64,000 bases of DNA from NCBI RefSeq assembly GCF_030815485.1, contig NZ_JAUSWV010000002.1, positions 3,038,001-3,102,000 on the forward strand, read 5' to 3'. Origin of the DNA: Streptomyces rishiriensis (GTDB taxonomy: Bacteria; Actinomycetota; Actinomycetes; Streptomycetales; Streptomycetaceae). The position numbers were made by a program, and so were the translations under genes. The notes under the pieces are model-generated. The model searched no databases. It had not been told where the DNA came from and was given only the letters and a program-made list of their open reading frames with translations. The stretch's first letter is position 1. Each line of letters begins with the position of its first letter. Positions 1-7,754 of this stretch are shown here, piece after piece.

Positions 1-109
1 CGGCCTGCTGCGCAGCGAGTACGGCCCGCGCACGACCCTGCGCGAGAGGTACGGCCTCCCGCGCCCCGCCAACCAGTACGCGCACACTCCCGCACCCGCC
101 CTCGTGTGA
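1..109 (+). CDS. LLM-class flavin-dependent monooxygenase, C-terminal end only
   Basis: Only the last 35 codons lie in the window, ending at the TGA at 107-109. The tail contains TLRERYGLPRP followed by AN, the usual C-terminal signature of the NtaA/SnaA/DszA branch of FMN-dependent luciferase-like monooxygenases, which oxidise nitrilotriacetate, dibenzothiophene sulfone and similar compounds using reduced FMN supplied by a separate reductase. The next gene, 22 bp downstream on the same strand, encodes a TauD-like dioxygenase; the pairing suggests an organosulfur or organonitrogen scavenging operon that begins outside the window. The substrate cannot be told from this fragment. Confidence 0.6.
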   Translation, partial: GLLRSEYGPRTTLRERYGLPRPANQYAHTPAPALV

Positions 110-131
110 CCCTCGTCGAAAGGACCTACCC

Positions 132-1025
132 ATGAGCATCGAGATCCGCAAGGTCACGGCGAACATCGGCGCCCAGGTCCTGGGCGTCGACATCGCCAAG
201 CCCCTGGACGAGGAGACGTACACCGCTCTGCGCGAGGCGCTCAACGTCCACAAGGCCCTGGTCTTCGACGACGTGAACCTCGACGACGCGGGCCAGCAGG
301 CCTTCGTCCGGCACTTCGGTGACCTCACCACCGCCCATCCGACGGTGCCGGCCGTCGACGGCGCCCCGAACGTGCTGCCGGTCGACAGCGAGCGCGGCCG
401 TGCCGCCAACCACTGGCACACGGACGTCACCTTCGTCCTCAACCCGCCGCAGGCCAGCACCCTGCGCAGCCTGGTCCTCCCGCCGTACGGCGGCGAGACC
501 CTGATCACCAGCTCGGCGGCCGCCTACCGCCAGCTGCCTGAGCCGCTCAGGCAGCTCGCCGACACCCTGTGGGCCGAGCACACCAACGACTACGACTACG
601 CGGTGCCCCAGGAGGCGGTCGACGAGGAACAGGCCGCCGCGCGCGCCCAGTTCACCTCGATCAAGTACCGCACCGTCCACCCGGTGGTCCGCGTGCATCC
701 GCTCACCGGAGAGCGGGGGCTGTTCATCGGCGGGTTCGCGCAGCGCATCGTGGGCCTGTCACCGGCCGAGTCCCGCAAGATCCTGGACCTGCTCCAGGCG
801 TACGTCACCCGGCCGGAGAACATCCTGCGCCACCGCTGGTCGGAGAACCAGCTGGTCCTGTTCGACAACCGCATCACCCAGCACTACGCGGTCGACAACT
901 ACGACGGCCGGCCCCGTCGGCTGCACCGGGTGACCGTCGCGGGCGACATCCCGGTCGGCATCGACGGCAAGGAGAGCTACTCGATCGAGGGCGACGCGGC
1001 GCACTACACACCCGTGGCCGCCTAG
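132..1025 (+). CDS. TauD/TfdA-family Fe(II)/2-oxoglutarate dioxygenase
   Basis: A 297-residue cytoplasmic oxygenase of the TauD family, which hydroxylates a small substrate (taurine, alkyl sulfates, 2,4-D in known members) with 2-oxoglutarate and O2. The metal-binding HxD pair is visible as H96 and D98 in NHWHTD; the distal histidine is in ITQHYAVDNY and the 2-oxoglutarate-binding arginine in RRLHRV, both near residues 250-270. The length is normal for the family. The ATG at 132 follows AAAGGA with suitable spacing. Its position directly after a flavin monooxygenase supports a sulfur-acquisition role, but the substrate is unknown. Confidence 0.85.
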   Translation: MSIEIRKVTANIGAQVLGVDIAKPLDEETYTALREALNVHKALVFDDVNLDDAGQQAFVRHFGDLTTAHPTVPAVDGAPNVLPVDSERGRAANHWHTDVTFVLNPPQASTLRSLVLPPYGGETLITSSAAAYRQLPEPLRQLADTLWAEHTNDYDYAVPQEAVDEEQAAARAQFTSIKYRTVHPVVRVHPLTGERGLFIGGFAQRIVGLSPAESRKILDLLQAYVTRPENILRHRWSENQLVLFDNRITQHYAVDNYDGRPRRLHRVTVAGDIPVGIDGKESYSIEGDAAHYTPVAA

Positions 1026-1150
1026 CCCGGGCCATCACCCGAGGCGGCTGTATCCCGGCTGCACCCCGCCCGCACCCGGTCGGCCCTCACGTGGAGACAC
1101 GTGGGGGCCGTCCTGTTGCCCGCGACCCCCTTCTTATTGCTAGCCTGCAC

Positions 1151-1167
1151 TTGCAAGTAACTTGCAA
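1151..1167 (+). promoter_or_regulatory. Nur (nickel-responsive Fur-family) operator-like site
   Basis: TTGCAA-N5-TTGCAA lies 24 bp upstream of the sod start codon. Nur boxes are described as TTGCAA-type half-sites spaced by five bases, and sodF is the classical Nur-repressed gene in Streptomyces. An outer inverted pair, TTATTGC at 1134-1140 and GCAATAA at 1164-1170, overlaps it. The operator looks intact although the gene behind it is broken. Confidence 0.75.
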
Positions 1168-1191
1168 TAAGAGGTTCGAGGGGACCCCGCC

Positions 1192-1380
1192 ATGCCCGTC
1201 CACACGCTGCCCGAACTGCCCTCCGACTATTCCGCGCTCGCGCCCGTGGTCAGCCCGGAGATCATCGAGCTGCACCACGACAAGCACCACGCGGCGTACG
1301 TGAAGGGCGCCAACGACACGGTGGAGCAGCTGGCGGAGGTGCGGGAGTCCCGCGCGGATGTGCTGCTGCCCGCCCCCTGA
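1192..1380 (+). pseudogene. sodF: Truncated Fe-superoxide dismutase (sodF remnant)
   Basis: The reading frame starts exactly like a Streptomyces Fe/Mn-type [13 protein letters not shown], then [15 protein letters not shown], which contains the first metal-ligand histidine region, at residues 27-41. After QLAEVRE the similarity stops, and the protein ends at 62 residues instead of about 210. Three of the four metal ligands and the whole C-terminal domain are missing, so it cannot be an active SOD. The start follows GAGGGGA. The upstream Nur-type box and the downstream RNA and terminator are retained, which suggests an internal deletion of the coding part rather than general decay. A short translated peptide remains possible. 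Confidence 0.8.
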
Positions 1381-1390
1381 GGCGGTCGTG

Positions 1391-1483
1391 AAGCGTCCTG
1401 CCTCGTGATCGTCTTCTCACCCTTCACGGCGGCAGGCGGAGTGAAGGTGCGGCCCCGCGAGGACCTGACTCGCGGGGCCGCAC
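1391..1483 (+). ncRNA. Candidate s-SodF-type 3'-UTR small RNA
   Basis: In S. coelicolor a stable RNA of about 90 nt is processed from the sodF 3' UTR and silences the Ni-SOD mRNA sodN by pairing near its ribosome-binding site. Here the sod remnant is followed by about 65 nt that include CUUCUCACCCUUCACG (1413-1428), a pyrimidine-rich stretch complementary to a GAAGGGUGAGAAG-type Shine-Dalgarno region, and then by a strong terminator. Length and layout match an s-SodF-like RNA. The 5' end is a guess, and the target sodN is not in this window. Confidence 0.6.
1447..1483 (+). terminator. Strong hairpin ending the sod remnant/sRNA transcript
   Basis: A perfect 15-bp stem, GTGCGGCCCCGCGAG at 1447-1461 against 1469-1483, encloses a 7-nt loop. 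No T-run follows, as is usual in Streptomyces. Just downstream a 15-bp direct repeat (1486-1500 and 1501-1515) adjoins it. Confidence 0.85.
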
Positions 1484-1555
1484 CCGTATGCACCGCTTCC
1501 GTATGCACCGCTTCCGTGCGCCCGACTGGGGGCTTCCCAAGGACGGCGTCCCGGG

Positions 1556-1810
1556 GTGACAGTGGCCCGCATGGGTCTTCCGAAGAGGCGTTGCCCCAAC
1601 TGCGGGGACACCGACCAGCACTTCCGGCACATGCACGACGACGAGAAGGCCTTCGCCCTGAAGCAGGGGCTGGTGCACAGGGCGGATCTCGACAAGTTCC
1701 GGCGCTGCACCCGCGAAGGCTGTGTGCGGGTGCAGTCCTATTTCAACTGGCGGTCCGGCTTCGACCTCCCGGAGGAGTTCCGGTCGCCGCCCCAGCCGGC
1801 CGTCCAGTAG
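1556..1810 (+). CDS. Small cysteine-rich (zinc-ribbon-like) protein of unknown function
   Basis: An 84-residue protein if the GTG at 1556 is used, or 79 residues from the ATG at 1571; AGGA at about 1541 fits the GTG slightly better. It carries CPNC near residue 13 and a second pair in CTREGC near residue 51, so a zinc ribbon is plausible. The centre is His- and acid-rich (HFRHMHDDE). Codon third positions are strongly G/C, which supports real coding. I do not recognise the family. It lies alone between the sod remnant and a convergent oxidoreductase gene. Confidence 0.6.
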   Translation: MTVARMGLPKRRCPNCGDTDQHFRHMHDDEKAFALKQGLVHRADLDKFRRCTREGCVRVQSYFNWRSGFDLPEEFRSPPQPAVQ

Positions 1811-1924
1811 CAGCACAGCGCGGGCGTGGGCGTGGCGGTACGGGCCGCGTGCGGTACCGGTGCCGGTCCTCCGTCACGTGGTCCGCGGTGCCCCGCGAGC
1901 GGAGCTCACGGGGCACCGGTGCCG

Positions 1925-2569
1925 TCACAGGTTGCTGAAGTCCGGGCCCTTGGTGCGGGAGCGCTTGATCTCGTAGAAGCCGGGGACCGAGGCGACGGCG
2001 AGGGTGCCGTCCCAGAGGCGGGCGGCCTCCTCGCCCTTCGGCGCGGGGGTGACCACGGGGCCGAAGAAGGCGATCTGCTCACCGTCGGGGCCGGGGACGG
2101 CGATGACGGGGGTGCCGACGTCCTGGCCGACCTTCTCGATGCCCTCCTTGTGGGAGGCGCGCAGTTCGGCGTCGAACTCGAAGTCCTTCTGGTCGGCGTA
2201 CTCGATGAGGTCGGCGGGCAGACCGACGTCGGCGAGCGCGGCGGCGATGGCCTCCGGGGTGGGGCCCTCGCCGTTGTTGTGGAAGCGGGTGCCGAGCGCG
2301 GTGTAGAGCGGACCGAGGACGTCCGCCCCGTGCTTCTGCGCGGCGGCGGCCACCACTCGGACCGGCCGCCAGGCCTGCGTCTCGAGGAACTCCCGGTACT
2401 GCTCGGGCAGCTCCTCGAGCCTGTCCTCGTTGAGGACGGCGAGGCTCATCACATGCCAGCGGACCTCGATGTCACGAACCTTCTCCACTTCCAGCACCCA
2501 GCGCGACGTCATCCAGGCCCAGGGGCACGACGGGTCGAACCAGAAGTCGACGGGGGTCTTCTCGGACAT
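1925..2569 (-). CDS. DsbA-fold (mycothiol-dependent nitroreductase-like) oxidoreductase
   Basis: A 214-residue thioredoxin-fold protein of the DsbA/FrnE superfamily, resembling the group named after mycobacterial Rv2466c, a mycothiol-dependent reductase. The active-site loop FDPSCPWAW sits at residues 12-20. The start at 2569 (MSEKTPV) is preceded by GAGGAGA at good spacing, so the longer upstream frame is not used. The motif is CPWA rather than CPWC, so only one redox cysteine is present; that suits a monothiol mechanism using mycothiol. It is divergent from pepN. The partner substrate is unknown. Confidence 0.75.
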   Translation of the reverse strand: MSEKTPVDFWFDPSCPWAWMTSRWVLEVEKVRDIEVRWHVMSLAVLNEDRLEELPEQYREFLETQAWRPVRVVAAAAQKHGADVLGPLYTALGTRFHNNGEGPTPEAIAAALADVGLPADLIEYADQKDFEFDAELRASHKEGIEKVGQDVGTPVIAVPGPDGEQIAFFGPVVTPAPKGEEAARLWDGTLAVASVPGFYEIKRSRTKGPDFSNL

Positions 2570-2720
2570 GTCTCTCCTCAAGCGATCCTCACGGGACAAG
2601 CCCTTTCCCCGTGAACACCGCCGTCCCCGCCGCACATTCCCTGCTGCCCGGCGTCAGGGGCGCATGGCAGGATCACTCCTGTCCGAAAGCCCATGCTCAA
2701 CGCACTGAGGGAGTACCGCC

Positions 2721-5300
2721 GTGCCCGGTGAGAACCTGTCCCGCGACGAGGCCCGGGAGCGGGCCGCCCTGCTGTCCGTCGACGGGTACGACGTGTCCCT
2801 CGACATCCGGTCGGCGGTCGGCGACCGGACCGGGGACGAGCCTCGCACCTTCCGCTCGGTCACCACGGTCCGCTTCCGCTGCAACGAGCCCGGCGCGTCG
2901 AGCTTCGCGGACCTGATCGCGCCGAGTGTGACGTCCGTCTCCCTCAACGGCCGCGACCTCGACCCCGGTGAGGTCTTCGACGGCGTCCGGATCCTGCTGG
3001 AGGACCTGGCCGCGGAGAACGAGCTGATCGTCGACGCCCAGTGCGCCTACTCGCGCACCGGCGAGGGCCTGCACCGCTTCGTCGACCCGGAGGACGGCGA
3101 GGTGTACCTGTACACCCAGTACGAGCCGGCCGACGCCCGCCGGGTCTTCGCGGGCTTCGAGCAGCCCGACCTCAAGGGCCCGTTCCGCTTCGAGGTACGG
3201 GCGCCCGAGGACTGGGTGGTGTGGAGCAACGGCGTCGGCGAGCGCGCCGACGGCGTGTGGCGCTTCGCGGAGACGAAGCCGATCTCGACGTACATCACCT
3301 GTGTGGTGGCCGGCCCGTACCACTATGTGACGGACACCTACACCCGCGACCTGGGTGACGGGACGACGCTGGAGATCCCCCTCGGCGCGATGTGCCGCAG
3401 GGGTCTGGAGCCCCACCTCGACTCCGCGGACGTCTTCCTCGTCACCAAGCAGGGCCTGGACTTCTTCCACGACCACTTCGACTACCCGTACCCGTTCGGC
3501 AAGTACGACCAGGCGTTCGTGCCCGAGTACAACCTCGGCGCGATGGAGAACCCGGGTCTGGTGACCTTCCGCGAGGAGTACATCTTCCGGGGCAAAGTGA
3601 CGCAGGCGTCGTACGAGGCGCGGGCGAACGTCATCCTGCACGAGATGGCGCACATGTGGTTCGGTGACCTGGTCACCATGGTGTGGTGGGACGACCTGTG
3701 GCTGAAGGAGTCCTTCGCCGACTTCATGGGCACGTTCGCGAACGTCGGCGCGACCCGCTTCACCGACGCCTGGATCACCTTCGCCAACCGCCGCAAGGCG
3801 TGGGCCTACCGCGCGGACCAGCTTCCCTCCACCCACCCGATCACCGCCGACATCCGCGATCTCCAGGACGCGAAGCTCAACTTCGACGGCATCACGTACG
3901 CCAAGGGCGCCTCCGTCCTGAAGCAGCTGGTGGCGTACGTCGGCCAGGACGCGTTCCTCGAGGGTGCGCGGCGCTACTTCAAGCGGCACGCGTACGGCAA
4001 CACGCGTCTCGGTGATCTGCTGTCGGTGCTCGCCGAGACCAGCGGCCGGGACATGGGCGGCTGGGCTCGGTCCTGGCTCCAGACGGCGGGCGTGAACTCG
4101 CTGACCCCGCAGGTGCTGCTGGACCCGCAGGGCCGCGTCGACGAGCTGGCGGTGCTGCAGGAGGCCGCCGAGGCCTACCCCGAACTGCGGCCCCACCGGG
4201 TGGCGATCGGCCTGTACCGCCGCGAGGACGACCGTCTCGTGCGGTACGCGCGCGCCGAGACGGACGTCGACGGCCCGCGTACGGTCGTGACGGAGCTGGC
4301 GGGCGCCGAGGCCCCGGAGCTGGTGCTGGTCAACGACGACGACCTGACGTACTGCAAGGTGCGCTTCGACGAGAACTCGCTGGCCACGCTGCGGGAGCAG
4401 CTGGGTTCGATGACCGACCCGCTGGCCCGGGCCCTGTGCTGGTCGGCGCTGTGGAACCTGACCCGGGACGCGCTGCTGCCCGCGCCCGACTTCGTGGACC
4501 TGGTGGTGCGGTTCGGGCACCACGAGTCCGACATCGGCGTTCTCCAGATGCTGCACGCGTGGGCGGACTCGGCGCTGGTCCACTACGCGCCGCGGTCCTG
4601 GCGGCGGACGGGCGAGGAGCTGCTGGCCGACACCGCGCTGCGGAATCTGCGGGCGGCCGGGCCGGGCAGCGAGCACCAGCTGGCCTGGGCGCGCTTCTTC
4701 GCGACGGTGGCGTCCCGCGACACCGACTTCGAGCTGCTCCAGGGCCTGCTGGACGGCACGGCGACGATCGACGGGCTGGAGGTGGACCAGGAACTGCGCT
4801 GGGTGTTCGTGGAGCCGCTGGTCGCGCACGGGTACGCCGACGAGAAGGCGCTGACGGCCGAACTGGCGCGGGACGACACGGCGTCCGGCAAGCGGCATCA
4901 GGTCCGCTGCCTCGCGGCCCGCCCGTCGCAGGCGGTCAAGGCGCAGGCGTGGGCCCAGCTGGTCGAGTCGGACTCGCTGTCCAACGCGCTGGTGGAGGCG
5001 ACGATCGCGGGCTTCGCCCAGCCCTCGCAGCGGGAGCTGCTCGTGCCCTACGCGGAGAAGTACTTCGCGTCGATCGAGCGGATCTGGGCCGAGCGGTCGA
5101 TCCAGATCGCGATGACGGTCGTCAAGGGCCTGTTCCCGTCGCTGCAGGACTCCCCCCGGACGCTGGAGGCGACGGACGCCTGGCTCACGGCGCACGAGTC
5201 GGCGGCCCCGGCGCTGCGCCGGCTGGTGCTGGAGGCGCGCGACGATCTGGCGCGGTCCCTGCGGGCGCAGGCGAACGGTGCGGAGGCCGGAACCGCCTGA
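2721..5300 (+). CDS. pepN: Aminopeptidase N (M1 family), paralogue 1
   Basis: An 859-residue cytoplasmic zinc aminopeptidase that removes N-terminal residues from peptides. The exopeptidase motif GAMEN is present, followed by the zinc site HEMAH at residues 307-311 and the downstream glutamate in LKESFAD about 20 residues later. Length and domain order are those of actinobacterial PepN, with an ERAP1-like helical C-terminal domain from about residue 530. The GTG start follows GAGGGAG. A second, clearly diverged copy is found at 16544. A hairpin at 5360-5392 ends the gene. Confidence 0.93.
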   Translation: MPGENLSRDEARERAALLSVDGYDVSLDIRSAVGDRTGDEPRTFRSVTTVRFRCNEPGASSFADLIAPSVTSVSLNGRDLDPGEVFDGVRILLEDLAAENELIVDAQCAYSRTGEGLHRFVDPEDGEVYLYTQYEPADARRVFAGFEQPDLKGPFRFEVRAPEDWVVWSNGVGERADGVWRFAETKPISTYITCVVAGPYHYVTDTYTRDLGDGTTLEIPLGAMCRRGLEPHLDSADVFLVTKQGLDFFHDHFDYPYPFGKYDQAFVPEYNLGAMENPGLVTFREEYIFRGKVTQASYEARANVILHEMAHMWFGDLVTMVWWDDLWLKESFADFMGTFANVGATRFTDAWITFANRRKAWAYRADQLPSTHPITADIRDLQDAKLNFDGITYAKGASVLKQLVAYVGQDAFLEGARRYFKRHAYGNTRLGDLLSVLAETSGRDMGGWARSWLQTAGVNSLTPQVLLDPQGRVDELAVLQEAAEAYPELRPHRVAIGLYRREDDRLVRYARAETDVDGPRTVVTELAGAEAPELVLVNDDDLTYCKVRFDENSLATLREQLGSMTDPLARALCWSALWNLTRDALLPAPDFVDLVVRFGHHESDIGVLQMLHAWADSALVHYAPRSWRRTGEELLADTALRNLRAAGPGSEHQLAWARFFATVASRDTDFELLQGLLDGTATIDGLEVDQELRWVFVEPLVAHGYADEKALTAELARDDTASGKRHQVRCLAARPSQAVKAQAWAQLVESDSLSNALVEATIAGFAQPSQRELLVPYAEKYFASIERIWAERSIQIAMTVVKGLFPSLQDSPRTLEATDAWLTAHESAAPALRRLVLEARDDLARSLRAQANGAEAGTA

Positions 5301-5359
5301 TCTTTGGCCATGGATTCCGCTGACGGTCACCGTTACGGAATTCAGGTATTCCGACCCGT

Positions 5360-5392
5360 AACCCCTGGCTCCCCCATTCGGGACCAGGGGTT
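5360..5392 (+). terminator. Hairpin downstream of pepN
   Basis: AACCCCTGG (5360-5368) pairs with CCAGGGGTT (5384-5392) and is followed by TTT. A smaller inverted repeat, CGGAAT-TCAGGT-ATTCCG, lies just upstream at about 5336-5353. Confidence 0.65.
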
Positions 5393-5505
5393 TTCGGCGC
5401 CTCATCGGCATCCGAACACCCGTCCTTTAGGACGAGCTTGTCCGGGTTTGTCGACGAGCGTGTAACAGCGGTTAAGAGACAGCCCGGGCGCGGAATCCAC
5501 GTTGC

Positions 5506-6573
5506 ATGAACCACCACAACACCCCCCTCCCCCAGGTTCCCTCGGCGTCCCCCCGCCCCGTCCGCCACCTGTCGGACGTACAGCGCCGCGTCACGACGAC
5601 GGGCCGGCTCCGCTCCCAGGGCGTGGCCCCCGCAGAGGCGAACGAGCAGTGCCGGCCCGGTGGCCCCTGGCAGCAGATCCTCCCCGGTGTGTACCTGCTC
5701 CACCCCGGCCCGCCGACCAGCGAGGAGCGGCTGCACGCGGTGCTCATGTACGCGGGCCGCGACACGGCGACGCCGCCGCCCGCGGTTCCGGCCCAGCCGG
5801 ACGCCGGGGACCCGCACCGGCCGCTGTACAAGGAGGCGATGATCACGGGGCTGGCGGCCCTGAACCTGCACGGACTCTCGTCGGCTCCCCCGCTGCTGTC
5901 CCTGGAACACGTCGACGTCCTGGTGCCGCGCCTGCGCCGGCTGCGCTCGACGGGCTGCGCCCACGTCGTCCGCACGGGCACCCTGCCGACTCCCGATCAG
6001 GTCACGGGAGTTCCGGTGGCGCCGGTGCCCCGCGCGCTCGCCGACGCGGTGGCCGGGCTGACGGACGCGGGGACCGTGCAGCGGCTGCTGTCGGAGGCGG
6101 TGCGCGGTGGCCACTGCGAACCGGCTGCGGTGGTCCGGGAGTTGAACGACGCCAAGTTGCTGAGCCGCCCGCACGTGGTGGACGCGGTGGACTCGCTGCT
6201 CGCGGAGGGACGCGCGTTCGCGGAGGACCGGCTGTACACGATGGTGTGCGAGTACGGCCTTCCGGACCCGGTCTGGAACGTGGACCTGCGTCTGCCGGGC
6301 GGTCCCCACCTGGGCGGTCTGGACGCGTACTGGCCGGAGCAGGCGGTGGCGGTCGAACTGGACACCCGGGCGCCGCGGCAGGACGAGGACGCGCTCTGGT
6401 CGGAGTACGCCCGCAAGCGCGAGCATCTCGAGCGGCTCGGCATCACGGTCGTGTACATCACGCCGAAGAAGCTGCGGGACACGATGGAACAGCAGGCGGC
6501 GGTGGTCCGCACGGCGTTGATGGCGTCGGGCGACAGGGATCCGGCCGCGTACGTCGTGGTCCTGCCCCGGTAG
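5506..6573 (+). CDS. AbiEi-antitoxin-like protein with DUF559/nuclease-like C-terminus
   Basis: A 355-residue soluble protein. Residues about 20-90 (RSQGVAPAEA, ILPGVYLLHPGP) look like the winged-helix start of AbiEi-type antitoxins. The middle part (GLAALNLHGL, VPRALADAVAGL) matches the same family of actinobacterial proteins. The C-terminus has a D-x-YWPE-x-VAVELD stretch and a following R-LERLGITVV segment, resembling the DUF559 endonuclease fold of the PD-(D/E)xK type. No AbiEii toxin partner is next to it, so it is probably a solitary member; such proteins are common in actinobacteria and mostly uncharacterised. A strong terminator follows. Confidence 0.55.
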   Translation: MNHHNTPLPQVPSASPRPVRHLSDVQRRVTTTGRLRSQGVAPAEANEQCRPGGPWQQILPGVYLLHPGPPTSEERLHAVLMYAGRDTATPPPAVPAQPDAGDPHRPLYKEAMITGLAALNLHGLSSAPPLLSLEHVDVLVPRLRRLRSTGCAHVVRTGTLPTPDQVTGVPVAPVPRALADAVAGLTDAGTVQRLLSEAVRGGHCEPAAVVRELNDAKLLSRPHVVDAVDSLLAEGRAFAEDRLYTMVCEYGLPDPVWNVDLRLPGGPHLGGLDAYWPEQAVAVELDTRAPRQDEDALWSEYARKREHLERLGITVVYITPKKLRDTMEQQAAVVRTALMASGDRDPAAYVVVLPR

Positions 6574-6602
6574 TGACGGACCGGGGCAGGACCAGGAGGG
6601 GA

Positions 6603-6641
6603 GAGGAGGGGCCGTCGGGTGTCACCCGCCGGCCCCTCCTC
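6603..6641. terminator. Hairpin between convergent genes
   Basis: A 19-bp stem with one mismatch, GAGGAGGGGCCG... (6603-6621) against 6623-6641, lies between the convergent genes ending at 6573 and 6744, so it can serve both strands. Confidence 0.8.
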
Positions 6642-6743
6642 ATGCCGTCACGCCGTCACGCCCGTGCCGCCGTGCCGCCACGCCAGGTCCGCCGGTCCGC
6701 TGTGCCGCCGTGCCCGGCCGTCGTGCCTTCGCGCCGTCTGCCG

Positions 6744-7097
6744 TCAGGTGGTGCGCTGCGGGCAGCCGGTGCCGACGCGGCCGGCGAGTTCGGCCCGGAG
6801 AGCGGCGAGTTCGGCCATGCGTACGTCGACGATCCGGATCTTCTGCTCGAACAGCGCGGAGAGAGCCTGCGCGGAGTCGGGGGCCTCGCGCAGTTCCGCG
6901 CCGTGCCGGGCGATCTCCGCGAGGGTGAACCCCAGAGTCTGCGCGGTGCGCACGTAGGCCAGCCACTCCACCGTCTCCGGCGCGAAGTCGCGGTATCCGT
7001 TGGGCAGTCGGCGGCCTTCGACGAGGCCGACCTTCTCGTAGAAGCGGATGGTGTCCCGGGTGGCGCCCGTGCGGGCAGCCAGCTCTCCGATGCGCAT
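6744..7097 (-). CDS. MerR-family transcriptional regulator
   Basis: A 117-residue regulator. The N-terminal winged helix is typical (MRIGELAARTGATRDTIRFYE, then the wing RLPNGYRDF), followed by the long dimerising helix (LFEQKIRIVDVRMAELAALR). The C-terminus is short with a single Cys (GTGCPQ), so there is no clear metal or ligand domain. The start at 7097 has GGAGG upstream and is preferred over longer frames. It is divergent from the membrane-protein gene at 7168, with a MerR-style promoter between them, so it most likely controls that gene and itself. Confidence 0.85.
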   Translation of the reverse strand: MRIGELAARTGATRDTIRFYEKVGLVEGRRLPNGYRDFAPETVEWLAYVRTAQTLGFTLAEIARHGAELREAPDSAQALSALFEQKIRIVDVRMAELAALRAELAGRVGTGCPQRTT

Positions 7098-7128
7098 GCG
7101 GGAACCTCCGTCGGACTGCGGTCGGCGC

Positions 7129-7160
7129 TTGACCCTGGAGCGTAGTCCAGTGTTTAGCGT
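7129..7160 (+). promoter_or_regulatory. MerR-type promoter/operator for the gene at 7168
   Basis: TTGACC (7129-7134) is separated by about 20 bp from TAGCGT (7155-7160). Within this over-long spacer lies the dyad CTGGA-N6-TCCAG (7135-7150). Long spacers with a central dyad are the hallmark of MerR-activated promoters. The predicted transcript start falls at or next to the ATG at 7168, so the mRNA would be leaderless. Confidence 0.65.
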
Positions 7161-7167
7161 CGGCCTC

Positions 7168-7719
7168 ATGACCACTTCCGCACCTCTCCTCGATCCCGAC
7201 GGCCCCGGTTATCCGCGTGTCGTCCGCGCGAGCGCCTGGTACGACCTCGTCGTCACGGCCGGCTTCGCGACGCCGTGGACGTACGCGCTGGTCCATGACG
7301 TGCTGTCGTCGTGGAGCCGGGCGTGGGCGCTGGGCGACTTTCCGCGGACCGACCCGATGCAGATCCTGTTCGCGAACCTCATGGGGTCGGTCGTGATCGT
7401 CTGGGCGGTCCTGCGCCTGGCCCGGCCACTGGCGGTGCACGGCCTGCTCGACGGCGTCGCCCGCGTCCTGTTCACGGCGTGGATGGCGTACGCACTGGGC
7501 CAGGGAGCCCCGGGGGTGCTGTGGCCGTTCCTCGGTGTGGAAGCGGCCTGGGGCGTGGCGCAGTTGCTGCCGTGGCTGCGGTCGGCGTGGCGGTCACGGG
7601 GTGTCGCACGAGGCTCGGCTCATGCCCCGGAAGCGGCCGGCGGGGGCACGGACGCCCTTCCGTCCACCGGCCGTTCGTGCCACATCTTCAGGGCGATGTC
7701 ACGGACGCAGACGGCATAG
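7168..7719 (+). CDS. Small integral membrane protein under MerR control
   Basis: A 183-residue protein with three to four hydrophobic segments (for example ILFANLMGSVVIVWAVLRLA and VARVLFTAWMAYALG) and a hydrophilic tail of about 40 residues rich in R, S and G. The start codon is immediately downstream of the predicted transcription start, and no Shine-Dalgarno sequence is visible, which fits leaderless translation. I do not recognise a functional motif. The divergent MerR gene suggests a stress- or small-molecule-induced role. The last 35 residues look poorly constrained. Confidence 0.6.
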   Translation: MTTSAPLLDPDGPGYPRVVRASAWYDLVVTAGFATPWTYALVHDVLSSWSRAWALGDFPRTDPMQILFANLMGSVVIVWAVLRLARPLAVHGLLDGVARVLFTAWMAYALGQGAPGVLWPFLGVEAAWGVAQLLPWLRSAWRSRGVARGSAHAPEAAGGGTDALPSTGRSCHIFRAMSRTQTA

Positions 7720-7754
7720 GCCGCCACCCCCACCTTCATGCGCATGCAGGGAAA

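Noticed and set aside
1192..1380. A complete small SOD-like gene
   Set aside because: The frame stops after the first metal ligand region, so it is treated as a pseudogene even though its control signals survive.
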